From an uncultured Blautia sp. (GTDB taxonomy: Bacteria > Bacillota > Clostridia > Lachnospirales > Lachnospiraceae), in assembly GCA_934394545.1 (NCBI GenBank), contig CAKRRG010000056.1:1-17837 (forward strand): 17,837 nucleotides of DNA, given 5' to 3'. A program made the position numbers and the translations under genes. This document shows, in pieces, positions 16,647-17,837 of the stretch (its first letter is position 1; each line of letters starts with the position of its first letter). The notes below the pieces were generated by a model, which was not told where the DNA came from, did not search any database, and was given only the letters and a program-made list of their open reading frames with translations.

Positions 16647-16665
16647 ATATACACATTGTGTATAT
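16647..16665. promoter_or_regulatory. 19-bp palindromic operator over the predicted transcription start
   Basis: ATATACACA (16647-16655), a single T, and TGTGTATAT (16657-16665) form a perfect 9-1-9 inverted repeat. It abuts the -10 box and covers the expected +1, the position used by small autorepressing HTH proteins and antitoxins. The HTH protein encoded 18 bases downstream is the natural candidate ligand. Confidence 0.6.
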
Positions 16666-16682
16666 GATAGGGAAGAACAAAT

Positions 16683-16889
16683 ATGGAAATAAAAGATGAA
16701 ATAAAAGAATTACGCGAAAGTACAGGGATGAATAGAAAAGAATTCTGTGAGCATTTCGGAATTCCTTACAGAACCGTAACGGAATGGGAAAGAGGAACAA
16801 GGAAAATGCCGGATTATGTTTTAAGATTATTGGCATACAGGATAAAAATGGAAGGTTTTGATGGAAAGGAAAAAGTGGATGAAGAATAG
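16683..16889 (+). CDS. Small XRE-like helix-turn-helix protein, candidate autorepressor or antitoxin
   Basis: The 68-residue protein begins MEIKDEIKELRESTGMNRKE and carries a helix-turn-helix at residues about 16-50 (FCEHFGIPYRTVTEWERGTR), then a short charged tail. This type of small HTH protein is common in Lachnospiraceae, often next to accessory or toxin-like genes. AGGGAA lies at 16669-16674. The gene is preceded by its own promoter and a palindromic operator, and it overlaps the start of the KilA-N gene by 11 bases, so the two should be co-translated. This layout resembles a toxin-antitoxin or phage-type control pair, with this protein as repressor. DNA binding is well supported; the antitoxin role is inference. 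Confidence 0.8.
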   Translation: MEIKDEIKELRESTGMNRKEFCEHFGIPYRTVTEWERGTRKMPDYVLRLLAYRIKMEGFDGKEKVDEE

Positions 16890-17745
16890 GATAATTAATG
16901 TACAAGATGTACCAATTTCGATTTCAGAACAAAAATTGGATGATTATATTTGTATTACGGATATTGCAAAAGCTAAAACAGGCGAATCACGTAGTGCCGA
17001 TGTTGTGAAAAACTGGCTGCGAAATAGAAATACATTAGAATTTTTAGGAACGTGGGAAATGATTTATAATCCTGATTTTAAAGTGGTCGAATTCGACCAC
17101 TTTAAATCTGAAGCAGGTTTACATACATTTGTATTAAGCGTTGCAGAATGGATTAATAAAACGAATGCGATAGGATTATATGTAAAGCGTGGAAAATATG
17201 GCGGTACGTATGCTCATAAAGACATTGCCTTTGAATTCGCATCTGCAATCAGTCCGGTTTTTAAATTGTATTTGATAAAAGAATTCCAGCGGTTGAAGGA
17301 AGAAGAAAATAATTTAGAGCAAAGTGAATGGAATGCTAAACGATTTTTGACTAAAAATAATTATTTGATTCAGACGGACGCAGTAAAAAAATATTTGATT
17401 CCGCGGATGAATTATAGAGAGAATCTACAATGGCTGGCATATGCAGAAGAAGCGGATATATTAAATGTGGCATTGTTTGGATTTACAGCAAAAGCGTGGA
17501 GAGAAGCTAATCCTGAGTTATCAAAAAAGAACAATGTCAGAGATTTTGCATCTATCAATGAATTGACAGTGCTTTCCAATCTGGAATCTCATAATGCGCA
17601 GATGATTAAAGAAGGAAAGAAAAAAGAAGAACGGTTTAAAATTCTACAGGAAATTGCAGAATATCAGTTGGATATTCTGAATACTGCAGAGCAGATTAAA
17701 ATGCTAGAGGATGAGAAGCAGATTGGCGAAACAGTGTTTAGCTAA
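16879..17745 (+). CDS. KilA-N domain protein
   Basis: The start at 16879 (AAAGGA eight bases upstream) gives 288 residues; ATG 16861 is an alternative adding six. Residues about 20-140 form a KilA-N domain: YICITDIAKAK, VVKNWLRNRNTLEFLGTWE, AGLHTFVLSVAEWINKTNAIG, GGTYAHKDIAFEFASAI and SPVFKLYLIKEFQRL. KilA-N is a DNA-binding fold of phage and large DNA virus proteins; bacterial chromosomal copies are of unclear function. The rest is hydrophilic, with a charged, probably coiled-coil end (about 235-288). The gene overlaps the small HTH gene upstream. A perfect 30-bp palindrome spans codons 67-76. The gene is more AT-rich than the glycosidase region, which points to acquired DNA. The family is clear; the role could be a toxin, phage-related regulator or defence component. 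Confidence 0.85.
   Translation: MKNRIINVQDVPISISEQKLDDYICITDIAKAKTGESRSADVVKNWLRNRNTLEFLGTWEMIYNPDFKVVEFDHFKSEAGLHTFVLSVAEWINKTNAIGLYVKRGKYGGTYAHKDIAFEFASAISPVFKLYLIKEFQRLKEEENNLEQSEWNAKRFLTKNNYLIQTDAVKKYLIPRMNYRENLQWLAYAEEADILNVALFGFTAKAWREANPELSKKNNVRDFASINELTVLSNLESHNAQMIKEGKKKEERFKILQEIAEYQLDILNTAEQIKMLEDEKQIGETVFS
17077..17106. repeat. Perfect 30-bp palindrome inside the KilA-N gene
   Basis: TTTAAAGTGGTCGAA (17077-17091) is followed immediately by its exact reverse complement (17092-17106), with no spacer. The element begins and ends on codon boundaries (codons 67-76, peptide FKVVEFDHFK), so the minus strand in the same register encodes the same peptide. The centre is GAATTC. It could extrude a cruciform or serve as a dyad binding site; a coding coincidence is the alternative. 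Confidence 0.85.
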
Positions 17746-17750
17746 TTTGA

Positions 17751-17837
17751 GAATCTTCCAAAATTTATATCAAAAGAAAATTTTATTTGAGTTGGTCACG
17801 CTATCTGAAATTTATGCGAATTGATGATATAGATGAA
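17751..17837 (+). pseudogene. Start-less fragment resembling the DUF1016/YhcG nuclease family, cut by window end
   Basis: The frame is open from 17751 (after a TGA at 17748-17750) to the window end, with no start codon before an internal ATG at 17814. From 17787 it reads LSWSRYLKFMRIDDIDE, which resembles the conserved LSWSHY...(I/V).D segment of DUF1016/YhcG-type PD-(D/E)XK nucleases. That segment is normally internal and preceded by over a hundred residues. Here only 55 bases separate the KilA-N stop (17745) from it (17791 onward excluded, the match begins at 17787 and the stop ends at 17745, a gap of 41 bases), so the N-terminal part is missing. A decayed gene or a truncated remnant is likeliest. 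The match is short and from memory. Confidence 0.4.

Overview
The window looks like a chromosomal segment of a gut-type Lachnospiraceae (Blautia-like Firmicute) with acetogenic capacity. The signs are strong AGGAGG-type ribosome binding sites, TATAAT promoters, an RnfC-MetV-MetF cluster as in Acetobacterium/Blautia-type acetogens, a GPH symporter flanked by two cytoplasmic glycosidases with AraC regulators, and a Csp-like subtilase. The genus is inference; no rRNA or marker gene is present.

Layout. (1) 1-2607: the 3' end of a Wood-Ljungdahl methyl-branch operon, with a 5'-truncated rnfC2-like gene, metV and metF, closed by an intrinsic terminator. (2) 2614-4473: an elaborate intergenic inverted repeat, a good promoter, and a MATE efflux protein fused to a C-terminal RsbW-like (GHKL) ATPase domain. 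(3) 4536-12442: a sugar-glycoside locus. An AraC regulator on the minus strand, broken by one in-frame TGA, is divergent from a GH3 beta-glucosidase, a GPH-family cation symporter and a GH78 alpha-L-rhamnosidase, all closely spaced on the plus strand. The simplest reading is import of small rhamnosyl-glucosides (plant flavonoid or similar glycosides) and their hydrolysis in the cytoplasm. The two glycosidases belong to unrelated families but end in a visibly related tail of about 65-85 residues. (4) 12522-14756: a second, intact AraC regulator with a cupin domain, divergent from an MFS transporter; their shared promoter region carries a spaced 10-bp direct repeat and a 16-bp palindrome. (5) 14803-16614: a Csp-like S8 subtilase without signal peptide, with a marked codon-use change near its 3' end. 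(6) 16619-17837: an AT-rich accessory region with a promoter, a 19-bp palindromic operator, a 68-residue HTH protein, an overlapping KilA-N protein gene, and at the window edge a start-less fragment resembling the DUF1016/YhcG nuclease family.

The most unusual signals are a perfect 30-bp palindrome inside the KilA-N gene, exactly in register with ten codons; the shared C-terminal module on the GH3 and GH78 enzymes; the in-frame TGA in the AraC gene; and the MATE-GHKL fusion. No tRNA, rRNA, CRISPR array, complete insertion sequence or recognisable riboswitch was seen. No gene-free stretch exceeds 300 bases.
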